A DNA stretch of 64,000 nucleotides, from NCBI GenBank assembly GCA_028641055.1, contig CM054059.1, positions 112,418,263-112,482,262 of the forward strand, written 5' to 3'. The notes below the pieces were generated by a model, which was not told the origin of the DNA, did no database searches, and saw nothing but the letters and a program-made list of their open reading frames with translations. This DNA is from Alopecurus myosuroides (Eukaryota; Streptophyta; Magnoliopsida; Poales; Poaceae). This document shows, one piece after another, positions 33,994 through 47,110 of this stretch. The position numbers and the translations under genes were made by a program. Every line of letters begins with the position of its first letter. The stretch's first letter is position 1.

Positions 33994-36900
33994 TGTCGCA
34001 CCCTGGCTTCTAAGGGATACTCATCGTACGAACTGGATAGCAGGTGCTTGGATTATGGGGCATAACTGCTCCCACGTCCCAGCTTCCTGGTAGGCCTGCG
34101 CTTATGCGCGACAACACAAGCCCTGCTATTCCACCGTCGACGTAAACTATCCATTAGGAGTCATAGGCACTACTGTCGACGTACTTCATATCAAGCACGC
34201 ACGGTACGTCAACAGCTTTGAACAAAGGATAACACAACATGCCTCTAAGACACAAAAGATGGAAATAAGTTTGCGAATAGCCTTCACTAAGGCAGAGATA
34301 GCAAAACACTCATCCAGAGGACACATGTCCCAACATATCATCCATTACATCAGCGGAAGCAATCAAATGGGTCTGAGTACAGACAAAACCAAGGCTTAAG
34401 AAGCCGGAGAAAATAACGAAAAACGAAGCCCATCCACGTAGGTCCTGGATCCTGCCCGGGGTCCAGCCAACTACTCGTCTGCAGTGTCGTCAAACTCCAC
34501 AAAGTAGCCATCCTGGTGATCATCGTAGCCGTAGTCGTACTCTGCGTAAACCACAGCCCCAACGGGGTCAGTACATCCAAGTACTGGCAAGCAAGACTCA
34601 CATTTCATCAAGGAGTTACCCGTCAACACAAGCCGGGATGCTTGGGATCAACGGAAGAAGATAGGTATTACAAAAACTGCAGCGGGCTGCTCTAACCAAC
34701 TACAGAAGATACTAATAGTTCCGGCTAATAGAAAAGATAAGATCGAGGAATTGTAACCAACTGAAAGATAACTTCAAACAAACCCATCCTGGATCTCGCC
34801 CCTTATCCGAAGAAGCAATCCGAGGATAACTCACACCGTTGTAATCAGGTGAATCAAGTTATTGTGTGAATAATCTATTACTAGTCAAGTTATTATTCCT
34901 TGGGTGAAACATGGTTGTTATTATGTGGAAGTTGTCCTGAGTACTTGTTAGCCAGTACTTTCACCAAGTAATCCATAACCGCGGAAAACACGGCTTCTCG
35001 AGAAGATTTATCCCTGCAGGGGTGCACCATAGTAACCGTACACGTAAGAATATCCTGCCAGATGGGAATCAAACCCACCAAGCGAGACACTCAACACAAC
35101 CAACTGTTCTTCGCATCAAGCCCAAAGCACCGCGTGCTGTGCGGGCGCGGCTAATCGAGCCCCCCGAAGAAAAGGAGGACCCTCATAGCACTGGAAGACC
35201 ACGCCGCCCTAAATGCCGACTACAAAAGTTCCACCCTGGCCTCGGGTTCGTACCTGCATATGATGCAGCAAATGGAAAGCCCGAACTAGTACGGCGATTT
35301 GGACGAGATGCGAATCGAGTCAAGTTGAGGGGGGCGCCCATACTCGCTTCCCACATGCGGGTAGTGCGCTCATCATGGATCAGTAGACAAGACCCTTTTC
35401 CTATTAGGGTCGACACTAGCAGGCCTCAAAACCACAAAGGGCCTCCTGCCGGTGCCTTATCATCAAATTATTATTAACAGCAGCATTAACAGGATTGATT
35501 GATTAACATCGAGCCCCCGGAACGATAACAGATAATAACAGCACGTTAGTAAAAGAAGTAACCGACAACAGGCTCGAGCAAAAGCAACCCTAAGCATGCT
35601 AGATAAGAACAGGCACAAGCAAAGGCTGTAGGTATGGAGGTGAGGCAATATCATTGGTTCAGGGAATCATGTGATGGGTTCGGAGAATAGCAACGATACA
35701 TAGGGCTAGCAATAGTAGACAAAAGGATAGTATCGACAACAAGTGTGGAAGAGAACTCAATGATTCATGTGAGTGATAACTTGCCTGGAAGCTCAGCAGC
35801 CGGGTACTGGGCTAGGTCCTGGGTAGTGGTGTCGTAAGGCTCGTCGGTACCAACGTCGTCGTCTAAGCGAGAAGAAGCAAAAACAACAACGAAGGAAGAC
35901 GGCAATCAATACATGGCATATGTGCACAAACATTGGGATGATGCATGTCATGTTTAATAGATGCACCAAAATAAACTAGGGGATATGATACACAAGTTTA
36001 AATGGATTCCATATGCAAAGATTGCATATGGCAAACCCATGCCTTAGAGTTGAATTAATTGGTCTAACACTAAGCATCAGGTGTTGGTGAGTTAGCATGA
36101 TGCATGCATGATGAATAACAAGAAGATAACAATTTAAATGCAATTGGAATGATAGTTAACCATTTTTAGAAAACATTAATCAAGTTTGGAAATTATTGTT
36201 ACTTAATGGTGTTAAACAAGTAGTGATTGTTTTCATCAAGTTAAAGGGTGCAAAACAAATAACAAAGTTGATATTTGAAAAGGTTATCAAATTTTAGTTG
36301 GATTACATGTTTCACATTTTGAAATTGGACTTTGGATTATTTAATTATGAATTAAAAAATATTAAACAATTTTTAATTGCATTAATCAAGGTTTAAATTG
36401 TTTAGGCAATTTAAATTATTCAAACCAGAAAACAAAATTTATATTTGGAAAGTACATGAAAAGTTGATTGGAAAACATATTTAGTTTGTGGAATTTGGAA
36501 TTTTTATGAACAAGTTATGAATTTTGCAAGTTTAAGTGAATTTGACAAGTTTTCAAATTTTGCACCAATTTAAAATATTCAAAACAGTAAACAAATTTTA
36601 TATTTGGGTAGAGCATTTAATTTTGGACAGAAAACATATTTAAAAAGTGAAAATTGGAGTTAAAATGAATTTGTTATGCATTTTAGAATTATAGGGTGCA
36701 ATCTGCCATTTTAATGCATCTAGGGACTTAGGAAAAATTTTCCAGGGGCTAGAAATAAGGGCCAGGGGCCTATGTGTGATTTGCTAAACGTTCCAGTACC
36801 AAAATCTTGCAAAAATAAAACTTTGTTTTATTTGGGAGAGAGGAGACTCGATCCCTCCACCTCCTGGTTGCAAGCAAAGGAACAGAACCACTAGGCTAGC

Positions 36901-38207
36901 TGCGGCTGTGTTGGTGGGACTGCATCTCGGAATAGGATAAGGTGTTGGTACTGGCTGTACTGAATTAAAACAAGAAAAGGTGCAGGAAAAGAGTGGGGCG
37001 GGGGTTCGAACCTGGGATCTGAGGGTTCGCTGCGCGCGGCTCCAACCAGTAGGGTAGCTGCGTTTGCTTGATGGTATAGGGTGCGGGTGTGGTTTTGAGC
37101 CTTGCAAACTGCCTGTTAACTGCAACCTGCAGGCGCACATACAGCAGCTCGGTTACTGTCACGAATATAGAGCAATATGGCGATCTTCCAAGGAAGAAAT
37201 CGGTGACCAATCCGCAGGGAAAAGAGAGGGGATGAGTGGGAATGGAGAGGTGGCATCACCCTCTTCGCAGGGGCGTCCTCGGCGCGGCCGGAGGGTGGCG
37301 GAGGCGGCGGCGCCGTGCTCCGGCGGCCGGTGGCCGTGGCACAGCAGCAGAGGAAGACCTCCTCGATGGTGGCGGCGGAGGTGGGAGACAGGAGGGTAGG
37401 AGGCGCCTAGGGTTAGGGTTTGCCACGGGAGGGGAGAGGAGGATAAATAGGAGGGGGGAGGACCATCGGATGGTTCAGGAGGAAGCGCAGGTCGCTGTCC
37501 TCCATGGGTGCGTCAGCACCTGTACGGAGGTAGGGGGAGACCGAGCGGGCTGCCCCTGGTGGGCTGGGCTTTCTCCCCCTCCTGAAACGTTTTTCTTTTT
37601 TATTATTTCGTTTTTTTTTTTTGTAGCTTTAGATTTTGGATAAAAAAGATAGGTTTTTGTTGAGATAAAATTTGGGAAAATTTTGGATAAGATCCTTAGT
37701 TGAAATACAACCACTTGGTAGTTTTGGTTTTCAAAAAGTTGAAAGTTTGCTTGCTGTTTTAAAATGGAACCAATTTAATTGAATTTTGCAATAATCATTA
37801 ATATTAGAAAATAAGCCATTTTAAATAGGGTTTCCCCTAGGGTTTAGAAGTGAATTAATGAATACCATTTAGTGATAAACTTCATGGATTCAAGAATGTG
37901 AAGATTTTGAAAATTGGTTTGAGTTTGGAAATGATTTGGAAATAATTGTTTAATTTGGTTCATTTAATTAAGCAACAAATTAATAGATGAGTTATAATGG
38001 ATTGTTTGGAAGCATTTGATGTTTTGATTTGTAAATCTTTATTTGAAAGAAAGTAACAGACAAGTGTGAAAACAGAAGTTGATTGAGTTGGCCTTTTATT
38101 ATGAAAACAATGCAAACAGAAATAAATATGGGGATGATGACATGATGCATTGCTTTAAATAAAACAAGAAGTAAAACAACTAGGGGTTTTCATACTTGGA
38201 TGTTACA
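33994..38207 (-). repeat. 3' LTR of the chromovirus
   Basis: Read on the minus strand it begins TGTAACATCC and ends GGTGCGACA. It contains a TATA box (37443-37449), a telo-box (37413-37421) and two tRNA-like box pairs, exactly as in the other LTR. Confidence 0.97.
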
Positions 38208-38221
38208 AAACGCCCCCCCTT
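38208..38221 (-). other. Polypurine tract of the chromovirus
   Basis: On the minus strand AAGGGGGGGCGTTT abuts the 3' LTR start TGTAAC. It would prime plus-strand synthesis. Confidence 0.85.
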
Positions 38222-38244
38222 GAAGGAATCGCGCCCCGAGATTC

Positions 38245-41200
38245 CTACGGAGAAGTGAAAAGGTCCGGATACTTCTTGCGAAGATCCTCTTCGGTCTCCC
38301 ATGTTGCCTCTTTATCGGAATGATGCGACCATTGCACTTTCAAGAACTTGGTGCTCTTGTTGCGAGTCTTACGAACGGTCTCATCAAGAATACGGACAGG
38401 GTGCTCCTCATAGGAGAGATCATCTTGCAGTTCAATATCATCATGATCAACTGCACGATCAGGGTCCTTGAAGCACTTCTTGAGCTGTGACACGTGGAAC
38501 ACATCGTGCACTTTGGATAGTTTTTCTGGAAGCTCGAGACGATAGGCATTTTCTGCACGTCTTGACAGGATGTTGAAAGGACCAATGTATCTTGGTGCCA
38601 GCTTTCCTTTCACACCAAAACGATGAGTGCCTCTGAGGGGAGTTACACGGAGATATGCCTTGTCACCTGGTGCATAGACCATGTCCCGGTGCTTGCTGTC
38701 ATAGTAACTCTTCTGACGAGACTGAGCAATCCTGAGATTGTCACGAATGATGCGAACTTTCTCTTCGGCCTCTTTCACAATGTCAGGGCCTAAGAGTGAA
38801 CGTTCACCAGCTCCAGACCAATTGATTGGACTCCTGCATCTGCGACCATACAGTGCCTCAAACGGTGCCATGCCTAGGCTTGCCTGGTAGCTGTTGTTGT
38901 AGGAGAATTCAGCATATGGAAGACAATCCTCCCATTTCATGCCAAAGGAGAGACCACATGCTCTAAGCATATCCTCGAGAATCTGATTGACTCTTTCGAC
39001 TTGCCCTTGAGACTGAGGGTGGTAAGCTGTGCTGAACAGAAGTTTAGTGCCCAATGCTTCTTGAAAGCTTTTCCAGAAATGAGAAGTGAAGATACTTCCA
39101 CGGTCTGAGCTTATTTCCAATGGAACACCATGAAGGGGAACAATCTTTGTTGTGTAGAGCTCTGCTAACTGGCTAGCTGATATAGTCTCCTTGACAGCGA
39201 AGAAATGAGCTACTTTAGTGAGACGATCAATAACAACGAAGATTGCATCGTTGCCCTTTTTGGACTTTGGAAACCCAGTAACGAAGTCCATTTCAATCAT
39301 GTCCCACTTCCACTCAGGAATTTTCAGAGGTTGGAGTAAACCTGCTGTTTTCTGATGGACTGCCTTAACACGTTGACAAACGTCGCATTCAGAAACGTAT
39401 TGAGCAATTTCACGTTTCATGCCAGGCCACCAATACAGAGTCTTGAGATCCTGGTACATCTTTGTACTTCCAGGGTGAATGGATAGAGGAGTTTCATGAG
39501 CCTCCTTGAGAATGATATCCTTGAGACTTTGAACCTGAGGAACTGCAATGCGTCCTTCAAAGAACACAGTTCCTTTGTCATCAATAGAGAAGGACTTGAA
39601 CTTATCACTGCCCTCTTTGATTTGCTCTACCATCTTCTTGATTTCAGCATCACGAAACTGTTCAGAACGAATCTTGTCCTCGAGAGTTGGACTGGCTGTC
39701 AAGCTAGCAAGGTATCCTTCAGGAACAAGACCAAGGTTCAGCTTCTGGAATTCTTCATGAAGTGGAGGTTGGCTGTCCATGATCATGAGATTGTTGCAAT
39801 AGGATTTGCGACTGAGAGCATCGGCCATAACATTAGCCTTGCCTGGAGTGTAAGAAATGGTGAGATCAAAGTCTTTAATCTTCTCAATCCATCTCCTTTG
39901 CCTGAGGTTCAGATCTGGCTGAGTGAAGATGTATTTCAGACTCTTGTGATCGGAAAAGATTTCAGTTTTGTTACCCAACAAGTATTGTCTCCATTTCTTG
40001 AGGGCAAACACAACTGCTGCAAGTTCAAGATCATGTGTGGGATAGTTTTGCTCGTGTGGGTTCAACTGACATGAAGCATAAGCCACAACTTGGCGTTCTT
40101 GCATAAGAACTGCTCCTAGTCCTTGGAGAGATGCATCACAGAATATCTGGAAAGGTTTGGTGGTATCTGGGCCAACCAGAACTGGGGTAGAAGTGAGTTT
40201 AGTCTTCAGGAGGTTGAAACTCTCATCACACTGTGGAGTCCAAATGAACTTTTTGTCCTTCTTTGTGAGATCAGTGAGAGGTTTTGCAATCTTGGAAAAG
40301 TTTTGGACGAAACGACGGCAATAGCTAGCCAAGCCAAGAAAACTTCTAACTTGCTTCACCGTCTTAGGGGGTTTCCAATCAACAATTGCCTTAACCTTTT
40401 CCGGGTCAATGGCTATGCCTTTGGCAGAGATGATATGACCAAGATATGCAACTTCTGGAATCCAGAACTCACATTTGGAAAACTTGGCATACAGACGATG
40501 CTCGCGAAGTTTCATGAGAGTGAGACGAAGGTGTTCTCCATGCTCTTCCTCGGATTTGGAGTAGACTAGAATGTCATCAAGATATACCACAACGAACTTG
40601 TCGAGGTATTCATGGAAGACAGAATTCATGAGTCTTGAGAACGTTGCCGGTGCATTGGTGAGACCAAAGGACATGACGGTGTATTCATATAGACCGTAAC
40701 GAGTGGTGAAAGCTGTCTTAGGAATATCTTCCTTTCTGATCTTTATCTGATGGTACCCCATCCTCAAGTCCAACTTTGAGAATATTGAGGCTCCAGCAAG
40801 TTGATCAAAAAGATCATCGATACGAGGAATTGGATATTTGTTCTTGATAGTTTTCTCGTTGAGAGGACGATAGTCAACCACGAGTCTCTTAGTTTGGTCC
40901 TTCTTGGCTACGAACAGAGTTGGGCAACCCCAAGCGGAGGAACTAGGCTGAATGTAACCTTTCTCCATATACATATCGATTTGCTCCTTCAACAACTTCA
41001 GTTCAGGAGGAGCTATCTTGTATGGATGCTTAGAGATTGGAGCAGTACCTGGTTCAAGCTCGATCACGAACTCAACTGCTCTGTCCGGAGGCATCCCTGG
41101 CAACTCTTCTGGAAAGACGTCAGGGAATTCACAAACCACCGGAACATTCTCAATTGCAGGAAGAGGTTTTGCATCTAGGTTGAACAGCTGAACAGAACTT

Positions 41201-42636
41201 GATTCACTTGGGGAATAGACTATCTGGCCATCAGGGTGGAAGAGAGTTATCGACTTCTGATCACAATCAATCGTAGCTTTATTGGCCTTCAACCAATCCA
41301 TGCCAAGGATGACATCAATGTAAGAATTGCCAAGCAGAATGAGGGAAGCCAGGAATATGTGACCTCCAATCAAGATCTGATTCCCATGACTGATCTTGGA
41401 AGTTTGCATAGTTGCTCCAGGAGAGTTTACTACTAGCGGGGAACCCAAACCAACAAAGGGGAGTTTACTAGTTGTTGCAAAGATCTTTGACACAAAGGAA
41501 TGCGATGCTCCGGTATCAAACAACACTTTAGCTGGGTTAGAGTTTACGGGTAATGTACCGAGAACAACGTCGGCAGATTCCTCAGCAGTGTCAACCTTGA
41601 CGTGGTTCACCCTTGCGGTCCTCCCAACAGGCCTGTTGTTGGTGTTGAAGGCCTTATGCGGAGGAGCGCGGACCATCGCCTGGTTGGTGTTGGAGCGAGG
41701 TGGTGGAGGAGGCAGCACCCTCTGAGTGCACTTATCAGCGTAGTGCCCAGTCTCCTTGCACTTGAAGCAAGTGACGACACGCGGAGGATCTGGCCTTGGC
41801 TGCGCCATTGCAAACCTCTGCCCATGCATCTGAGCTGGGTTGGGTGGGCGGGGACCAAAGCCTGGAGAAGCTTGGGCATTTGGAGCCCTAGTGACAGCAC
41901 TGTTTGGCACCCAGATGCGGCGCTTCTGCGGAGGGGTGGTCATGTTGGAGGAGGAACCACCCTCACGCGAGTGCTTGCGCGACTCTTCGAACGCCTTGCG
42001 CCCATTCTCCTCATTGAGCGCGGTGTTCACGAGCTCGACGAAGTCCTTGCACCTGATGTTTGTGAGAGCGTACTTCAGTTCCGGGTTAAAACCTCGGCGG
42101 AACCTTGCCATCTTCTTGGTCTCAGTAGACACCTCGTCTCCAGCATACCGAGCGAGGCGATTGAACTCGTTCTGGTAGCCGATGACGTCGAGCTTGCCCT
42201 GCTTCAGCGAGCAAAACTCTTCACGCATCCTCTCCATGAGACCATCGGGGATGTGGTACTTCAGGAAGGCATCCTTGAAGCAACCCCAAGTGATAGGATA
42301 GCCAGCTCTCATGGCCTGGTAGTTCTCCCACCACGAGGCTGCCTGACCCTTCAGTAGGTAAGCAGCATAGTTGACCTTGTCCCCTTCCGCAACATGAGCA
42401 ATCTCCAGGGCTCTTGCTACGTCACGGATCCAGTCATCAGCATCCAGAGGCTCGCGTGTTGCCACGAAAGCCTTAGGGCCCACACTGAGGAAGTCCTTGA
42501 TGGTGACCCTTGGAGCAGTCTGGTGGTGGTGGTTCTGGTGGTTATGAACCTGGACCATCTGAGCCATGACCTGAGTCATCTGAGTCAAGAGCTCAGCGAT
42601 CGGCGGTGGCTCAGGCGTGTTCCTTGTTGGAGGCAT
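38245..42636 (-). CDS. gag-pol: Gag-pol polyprotein with C-terminal chromodomain, 1463 aa
   Basis: The polyprotein supplies all proteins for retrotransposition and appears complete. Gag occupies about 1-300 with a CCHC zinc knuckle at 290-303 ([14 protein letters not shown]). The protease site is Asp374-Thr-Gly. Reverse transcriptase spans about 530-740 with YLDD at 685-688. RNase H begins around Asp834 (CDAS) and ends near ADALSR at 939-944. Integrase has His1047, His1054, Cys1084 and Cys1087, and the catalytic triad Asp1117, Asp1178 and Glu1214, with 35 residues between the last two. Residues 1411-1463 form a chromodomain ([28 protein letters not shown]), which in this group helps choose chromatin for insertion. 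The ATG at 42636 lies just after a TTCAG splice acceptor. No stop or frameshift is present and all key residues are kept. Confidence 0.96.
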   Translation of the reverse strand: MPPTRNTPEPPPIAELLTQMTQVMAQMVQVHNHQNHHHQTAPRVTIKDFLSVGPKAFVATREPLDADDWIRDVARALEIAHVAEGDKVNYAAYLLKGQAASWWENYQAMRAGYPITWGCFKDAFLKYHIPDGLMERMREEFCSLKQGKLDVIGYQNEFNRLARYAGDEVSTETKKMARFRRGFNPELKYALTNIRCKDFVELVNTALNEENGRKAFEESRKHSREGGSSSNMTTPPQKRRIWVPNSAVTRAPNAQASPGFGPRPPNPAQMHGQRFAMAQPRPDPPRVVTCFKCKETGHYADKCTQRVLPPPPPRSNTNQAMVRAPPHKAFNTNNRPVGRTARVNHVKVDTAEESADVVLGTLPVNSNPAKVLFDTGASHSFVSKIFATTSKLPFVGLGSPLVVNSPGATMQTSKISHGNQILIGGHIFLASLILLGNSYIDVILGMDWLKANKATIDCDQKSITLFHPDGQIVYSPSESSSVQLFNLDAKPLPAIENVPVVCEFPDVFPEELPGMPPDRAVEFVIELEPGTAPISKHPYKIAPPELKLLKEQIDMYMEKGYIQPSSSAWGCPTLFVAKKDQTKRLVVDYRPLNEKTIKNKYPIPRIDDLFDQLAGASIFSKLDLRMGYHQIKIRKEDIPKTAFTTRYGLYEYTVMSFGLTNAPATFSRLMNSVFHEYLDKFVVVYLDDILVYSKSEEEHGEHLRLTLMKLREHRLYAKFSKCEFWIPEVAYLGHIISAKGIAIDPEKVKAIVDWKPPKTVKQVRSFLGLASYCRRFVQNFSKIAKPLTDLTKKDKKFIWTPQCDESFNLLKTKLTSTPVLVGPDTTKPFQIFCDASLQGLGAVLMQERQVVAYASCQLNPHEQNYPTHDLELAAVVFALKKWRQYLLGNKTEIFSDHKSLKYIFTQPDLNLRQRRWIEKIKDFDLTISYTPGKANVMADALSRKSYCNNLMIMDSQPPLHEEFQKLNLGLVPEGYLASLTASPTLEDKIRSEQFRDAEIKKMVEQIKEGSDKFKSFSIDDKGTVFFEGRIAVPQVQSLKDIILKEAHETPLSIHPGSTKMYQDLKTLYWWPGMKREIAQYVSECDVCQRVKAVHQKTAGLLQPLKIPEWKWDMIEMDFVTGFPKSKKGNDAIFVVIDRLTKVAHFFAVKETISASQLAELYTTKIVPLHGVPLEISSDRGSIFTSHFWKSFQEALGTKLLFSTAYHPQSQGQVERVNQILEDMLRACGLSFGMKWEDCLPYAEFSYNNSYQASLGMAPFEALYGRRCRSPINWSGAGERSLLGPDIVKEAEEKVRIIRDNLRIAQSRQKSYYDSKHRDMVYAPGDKAYLRVTPLRGTHRFGVKGKLAPRYIGPFNILSRRAENAYRLELPEKLSKVHDVFHVSQLKKCFKDPDRAVDHDDIELQDDLSYEEHPVRILDETVRKTRNKSTKFLKVQWSHHSDKEATWETEEDLRKKYPDLFTSP

Positions 42637-42650
42637 CCTGAACAGAAATG
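42637..42650 (-). promoter_or_regulatory. Candidate 3' splice site just before the gag start
   Basis: On the minus strand CATTTCTGTTCAG|G precedes the gag ATG by one base. It is pyrimidine-rich with a terminal CAG. Use of this site would remove the extra ORF and leave gag as the first ORF. Confidence 0.45.
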
Positions 42651-42844
42651 CATTTTAGCACAACAATAGGAAGGGATAAACTCAGCAACCGAAAGAGAGA
42701 TTATTCCGACGCATGAATAGATAACCAACAGGTACATCATGAGTTCAAATACATCAGAATATCCAACAGACCAATACATGGTTTGAAAACGAAAGGATAA
42801 ACTAGACACAGCTAGTAACGGATACATCGGTACTCCCATGCTCA

Positions 42845-43672
42845 TCACGCAGGACGGCGGCGAGTACGGCGAGTGGTACGACGAAGAGGACGGCGAGGAG
42901 GAGTGTGCACACGGAAGTAGGTATCACGACGATCCCTGTAGATAGGAACTGCTCTGAGAGCAACTCTCGGTGTGGTGAAGTAGAAAGCGTCGTCTCCCTG
43001 TGCTCCATAGCGGGGAATCCCTGTGTAACCAGCTCCGAGGTCGAGAAGTGGGCCTCTGATCGGCTCGTAACCTCCAGCATCTGGCAGAGGAAAACCCAGT
43101 GTCTGCTGGAAACGCGCAAAGCGCTCGTCTCCAACGAAGTCTGTGGTGTACGTCGCCAGACGCGTCAACGCGAGGTAGAGCTGCTCCCTGACTGAGGCCA
43201 ACTCCTGAGCAAGTGTGGAAGCAACGGCGTCACTGTGCCTCACGAACTGGGCAGTGGTGTGCAGCCTGGAGCTATCATCCTCGTACGTATCCAGGTTGCG
43301 GTGGAGAGTGAAGTGAACTCCCGCCGACGTGATGTAACCACGGGGGATGTGACGATAGATAGAATCGTCAAACCCCTAGTAGTCAACACGGAGGACGGTG
43401 AGACTCACGTAAGCGGCCTGCTGCACAGCCATATCCACTGTGGAACCTACTGCCTCGTAGCGGTGGACAACGCTCCTGCCATCATCCGACAGAATGTAGA
43501 CGATGGCTCGGTAGAAAGTCTGCTCGAACTCGCGCTGGTGCTCGTAGACCTGGTACTCTGGTGCCCAACGGAACCCCAGATAGGTAACCATGTCCCTCAG
43601 CATCTCCGGATAACCGGCGGTGCTCTCGCAACGGGTCATGCGAACCACCTGCGGGTAGTAGCTGAGACCCAT
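42845..43672 (-). pseudogene. Extra ORF between primer binding site and gag (one in-frame stop)
   Basis: This sense-strand frame of 276 codons starts at the ATG at 43672, directly after the acceptor-like CTGCAG. It runs in one frame to a TGA at 42845, interrupted only by a TAG at 43376-43378. The first part (EYQVYEHQREFEQTFYRAI, then VQQAAYVSLTVL) has the strand-strand-strand-helix pattern and terminal AA motif of a double-stranded-RNA-binding domain, which is only my inference. The second part is helical (LAQELASVREQLYLALTRL) and the C-terminus is Arg-rich (PPRRPLRRTTRRTRRR). Function is unknown. Extra ORFs at this position occur in other grass Ty3/gypsy elements. The frame opens further upstream to 43747. 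Confidence 0.65.
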
Positions 43673-43890
43673 CTGCAGATGATTTGGAAGGTTTTGATTA
43701 GGCGCCGGTAAGAGAAAAAGGAAGTGGAAAACAACAACAAGATTCAATGGACGATAGGTTCTTTAAAAGAACAGGATATCGAAGCAACATCGGGAAAACG
43801 AGACCAAAACCCGAGGTACTAAGGAGAACCCAAAACACGTGAAATCCTAACTTGAAAGTTTAGGTGAGAACAGAAAACAACGTTGCACTT

Positions 43891-43897
43891 CCTTACC
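43891..43897 (-). promoter_or_regulatory. Candidate 5' splice site in the chromovirus leader
   Basis: On the minus strand CTG|GTAAGG matches the plant donor consensus. It lies between the primer binding site and the extra ORF. It could pair with the acceptor at 43673 (extra ORF) or at 42638 (gag-pol). Confidence 0.45.
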
Positions 43898-44031
43898 AGA
43901 AAAGGGTGGGTGGGTGGGGAAAGAAGAAAAATGGCAGAATTCCTACTCTCACGTTTCATTTTTCCTATATAGCTACAAAATAGTTTCTAGACTCAACTGC
44001 GACCAGTAAAAAGGATCCTACAGGCAGACAG

Positions 44032-44043
44032 GCTCTGATACCA
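44032..44043 (-). other. Primer binding site of the chromovirus (initiator-Met tRNA)
   Basis: On the minus strand TGGTATCAGAGC lies two bases after the 5' LTR and is the complement of the initiator-methionine tRNA 3' end. Confidence 0.95.
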
Positions 44044-46896
44044 TTTGTCGCACCCTGGCTTCTAAGGGATACTCATCGTACGAACTGGATAGCAGGTGCT
44101 TGGATTATGGGGCATAACTGCTCCCACGTCCCAGCTTCCTGGTAGGCCTGCGCTTATGCGCGACAACACAAGCCCTGCTATTCCACCGTCGACGTAAACT
44201 ATCCATTAGGAGTCATAGGCACTACTGTCGACGTACTTCATATCAAGCACGCACGGTACGTCAACAGCTTTGAACAAAGGATAACACAACATGCCTCTAA
44301 GACACAAAAGATGGAAATAAGTTTGCGAATAGCCTTCACTAAGGCAGAGATAGCAAAACACTCATCCAGAGGACACATGTCCCAACATATCATCCATTAC
44401 ATCAGCGGAAGCAATCAAATGGGTCTGAGTACAGACAAAACCAAGGCTTAAGAAGCCGGAGAAAATAACGAAAAACGAAGCCCATCCACGTAGGTCCTGG
44501 ATCCTGCCCGGGGTCCAGCCAACTACTCGTCTGCAGTGTCGTCAAACTCCACAAAGTAGCCATCCTGGTGATCATCGTAGCCGTAGTCGTACTTTGCGTA
44601 AACCACAGCCCCAACGGGGTCAGTACATCCAAGTACTGGCAAGCAAGACTCACATTTCATCAAGGAGTTACCCGTCAACACAAGCCGGGATGCTTGGGAT
44701 CAACGGAAGAAGATAGGTATTACAAAAACTGCAGCGGGCTGCTCTAACCAACTACAGAAGATACTAATAGTTCCGGCTAATAGAAAAGATAAGATCGAGG
44801 AATTGTAACCAACTGAAAGATAACTTCAAACAAACCCATCCTGGATCTCGCCCCTTATCCGAAGAAGCAATCTGAGGATAACTCACACCGTTGTAATCAG
44901 GTGAATCAAGTTATTGTGTGAATAATCTATTACTAGTCAAGTTATTATTCCTTGGGTGAAACATGGTTGTTATTATGTGGAAGTTGTCCTGAGTACTTGT
45001 TAGCAAGTACTTTCACCAAGTAATCCATAACCGCGGAAAACACGGCTTCTCGAGAAGATTTATCCCTGCAGGGGTGCACCATAGTAACCGTACACGTAAG
45101 AATATCCTGCCAGATGGGAATCAAACCCACCAAGCGAGACACTCAACACAACCAACTGTTCTTCGCATCAAGCCCAAAGCACCGCGTGTTGTGCGGGCGC
45201 GGCTAATCGAGCCCCCCGAAGAAAAGGAGGACCCTCATAGCACTGGAAGACCACGCCGCCCTAAATGCCGACTACAAAAGTTCCACCCTGGCCTCGGGTT
45301 CGTACCTGCATATGATGCAGCAAATGGAAAGCCCGAACTAGTACGGCGATTTGGACGAGATGCGAATCGAGTCAAGTTGAGGGGGGCGCCCATACTCGCT
45401 TCCCACATGCGGGTAGTGCGCTCATCATGGATCAGTAGACAAGACCCTTTTCCTATTAGGGTCGACACTAGCAGGCCTCAAAACCACAAAGGGCCTCCTG
45501 CCGGTGCCTTATCATCAAATTATTATTAACAGCATCATTAACAGGATTGATTGATTAACATCGAGCCCCCGGAACGATAACAGATAATAACAGCACGTTA
45601 GTAAAAGAAGTAACCGACAACAGGCTCGAGCAAAAGCAACCCTAAGCATGCTAGATAAGAACAGGCACAAGCAAAGGCTGTAGGTATGGAGGTGAGGCAA
45701 TATCATTGGTTCAGGGAATCATGTGATGGGTTCGGAGAATAGCAACGATACATAGGGCTAGCAATAGTAGACAAAAGGATAGTATCGACAACAAGTGTGG
45801 AAGAGAACTCGATGATTCATGTGAGTGATAACTTGCCTGGAAGCTCAGCAGCCGGGTACTGGGCTAGGTCCTGGGTAGTGGTGTCGTAAGGCTCGTCGGT
45901 ACCAACGTCGTCGTCTAAGCGAGAAGAAGCAAAAACAACAACGAAGGAAGACGGCAATCAATACATGGCATATGTGCACAAACATTGGGATGATGCATGT
46001 CATGTTTAATAGATGCACCAAAATAAACTAGGGGATATGATACACAAGTTTAAATGGATTCCATATGCAAAGATTGCATATGGCAAACCCATGCCTTAGA
46101 GTTGAATTAATTGTTCTAACACTAAGCATCAGGTGTTGGTGAGTTAGAATGATGCATGCATGATGAATAACAAGAAGATAACAATTTAAATGCAATTGGA
46201 ATGATAGTTAACCATTTTTAGAAAACATTAATCAAGTTTGGAAATTATTGTTACTTAATGGTGTTAAACAAGTAGTGATTGTTTTCATCAAGTTAAAGGG
46301 TGCAAAACAAATAACAAAGTTGATATTTGAAAAGGTTATCAAATTTTAGTTGGATTACATGTTTCACATTTTGAAATTGGACTTTGGATTATTTAATTAT
46401 GAATTAAACAATATTAAACAATTTTTAATTGCATTAATCAAGATTTAAATTGTTTAGGCAATTTAAATTATTCAAACCAGAAAACAAAATTTATATTTGG
46501 AAAGTACATGAAAAGTTGATTGGAAAACATATTTAGTTTGTGGAATTTGGAATTTTTATGAACAAGTTATGAATTTTGCAAGTTTAAGTGAATTTGACAA
46601 GTTTTCAAATTTTGCACCAATTTAAAATATTCAAAACAGTAAACAAATTTTATATTTGGGTAGAGCATTTAATTTTGGACAGAAAACATATTTAAAAAGT
46701 GAAAATTGGAGTTAAAATGAATTTGTTATGCATTTTAGAATTATAGGGTGCAATCTGCCATTTTAATGCATCTAGGGACTTAGGAAAAAATTTCCAGGGG
46801 CTAGAAATAAGGGCCAGGGGCCTATGTGTGATTTGCTAAACGTTCCAGTACCAAAATCTTGCAAAAATAAAACTTTGTTTTATTTGGGAGAGAGGA

Positions 46897-47110
46897 GACT
46901 CGATCCCTCCACCTCCTGGTTGCAAGCAAAGGAACAGAACCACTAGGCTAGCTGCGGCTGTGTTGGTGGGACTGCATCTCGGAATAGGATAAGGTGTTGG
47001 TACTGGCTGTACTGAATTAAAACAAGAAAAGGTGCAGGAAAAGAGTGGGGCGGGGGTTCGAACCTGGGATCTGAGGGTTCGCTGCGCGCGGCTCCAACCA
47101 GTAGGGTAGC
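46897..47110 (-). ncRNA. Two tandem tRNA-like A-box/B-box pairs in the LTR
   Basis: On the minus strand CCTAGTGGTTC is followed about 40 bases later by GGGATCGAGTC (46950-46897). A second pair, CCTACTGGTTGGAGC and GGTTCGAACCC, lies at 47110-47054. The spacing and sequences resemble the internal RNA polymerase III promoter boxes of tRNA genes, but neither folds obviously into a full tRNA. The same pairs occur at 36845-37058. Confidence 0.45.

Noticed and set aside
37064..37643. ORFs inside the chromovirus LTRs (for example 35022-35477 and 37236-37643 and their copies).
   Set aside because: They occur identically in both LTRs because the LTRs are nearly identical, have no domain, and lie in the leader or on the antisense strand.
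39496..42357. Plus-strand ORFs of 100-250 codons opposite the chromovirus gag-pol.
   Set aside because: They are shadows of the intact 1463-codon minus-strand frame.
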